Origin: Duncaniella muris
GTDB lineage: Bacteria > Bacteroidota > Bacteroidia > Bacteroidales > Muribaculaceae
Direction: 5' to 3'
NCBI RefSeq assembly: GCF_003024805.1
Contig: NZ_PUEC01000011.1
Location: 32,046 to 96,045 of the forward strand
DNA length: 64,000 nt
Part shown: positions 63,831 to 64,000 of the stretch, one piece after another
Position numbering within the stretch: the first letter of the stretch is position 1
Layout of the letters: every line of letters begins with the position of its first letter
Position numbers and translations under genes: made by a program
The notes under the pieces: model-generated
The model's input: the letters and a program-made list of their open reading frames with translations, nothing else
Database searches by the model: none
Told to the model about the DNA's origin: nothing

Positions 63831-64000
63831 TGTCCGCTAAACTTTTTTTGAGCGATTGAAAAATTAGGGCTGACACCTATTGCAGGAGTCAGCCCTAAAT
63901 GGTTATTTTGGTGTCGCCAAACAATCCATGAATAACCATGAGTAAAAGTAGTAATTTCTTCGGACAGCCGATATATGGACAGCTGATAAAATCACTCAAT
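63831..64000 (+). mobile_element. Left end of an IS4-type insertion sequence (cut by window edge)
   Basis: The element probably starts near TGTCCGCTAAAC (63831). A stem AGGGCTGAC-GTCAGCCCT (63868-63897) lies between the presumed end and the transposase start, as if to shield it from outside transcription. The right end is outside the window, so the limits are not proven. Confidence 0.6.
63938..64000 (+). CDS. IS4-family transposase (DUF4372-type), N-terminal 21 codons
   Basis: Frame MSKSSNFFGQPIYGQLIKSL from 63938 to the edge. The pattern FxGQPIxxQLIK is that of the DUF4372 start of IS4-family transposases. The preceding ATG (63928) runs into a stop after five codons. Cut by the window edge. 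Confidence 0.7.
   Translation, partial: MSKSSNFFGQPIYGQLIKSLN

Overview
The window is chromosomal DNA of a Bacteroidales bacterium, most likely Muribaculaceae (inference). Support: SusC/SusD outer-membrane import genes, many Bacteroidetes-type lipoproteins, a DUF3467 and a DUF6175 protein, a type IX secretion C-terminal domain, and repeated Bacteroidetes promoters (TTTG or TTGC, 19-20 nt, TAnnTTTG). G+C looks to be in the mid-50s. Nothing suggests plasmid or phage; the only mobile DNA is the start of an IS4-type element at the right edge and copies of a small MITE-like repeat.

Left part (1-16 kb, mostly minus strand): MscS-type channel (cut by the edge), cysS, a DUF3467 protein, menaquinone methyltransferase and purC, a large secreted pectin methylesterase/pectate lyase fusion, a membrane-anchored TPR protein, tRNA-Pro, an amino-acid antiporter, a DUF3857/transglutaminase gene pair and a Crp/Fnr-type regulator.

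Middle (16-44 kb): a PurF-like protein without the usual N-terminal cysteine, tRNA-Ala, rlmN, pckA, a TlpA-like thioredoxin, a ruined polysaccharide-utilisation fragment (GH78 rhamnosidase joined to a sialidase-like tail), a thioredoxin lipoprotein, mdh, a SusC-SusD-DUF4843-PKD-like locus that looks like a peptide importer, followed by a thioredoxin-fold protein, a trypsin-like protease and a GLPGLI protein, then an acyl-CoA ligase, asd and pyruvate:ferredoxin oxidoreductase. pckA, mdh and nifJ belong to the PEP/C4-dicarboxylate and pyruvate core of fermentation.

Right part (43-64 kb, plus strand): a surface lipoprotein, a small outer-membrane barrel, a RecD-like helicase, a pseudokinase, an acetyltransferase-like protein, two glycosyltransferases and a flippase, a six-gene run of exported proteins of unknown function (52.8-58.0 kb), a lipoprotein/ABC transporter set, psd-pssA for phosphatidylethanolamine synthesis, a DUF4834 protein and the IS edge.

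The best leads are regulatory. (1) An identical 20-nt element with a run of eight G sits exactly 16 nt before the -7 box of both the 43.4-kb lipoprotein gene and the 52.8-kb six-gene operon, replacing the normal -33 box; with the operon it may define an undescribed envelope regulon. (2) A 24-nt block with one mismatch is shared by the upstream regions of pckA and mdh. Other leads are the Cys-less PurF-like enzyme, the MITE-like repeat family, the pseudokinase and two candidate RNAs around rlmN.
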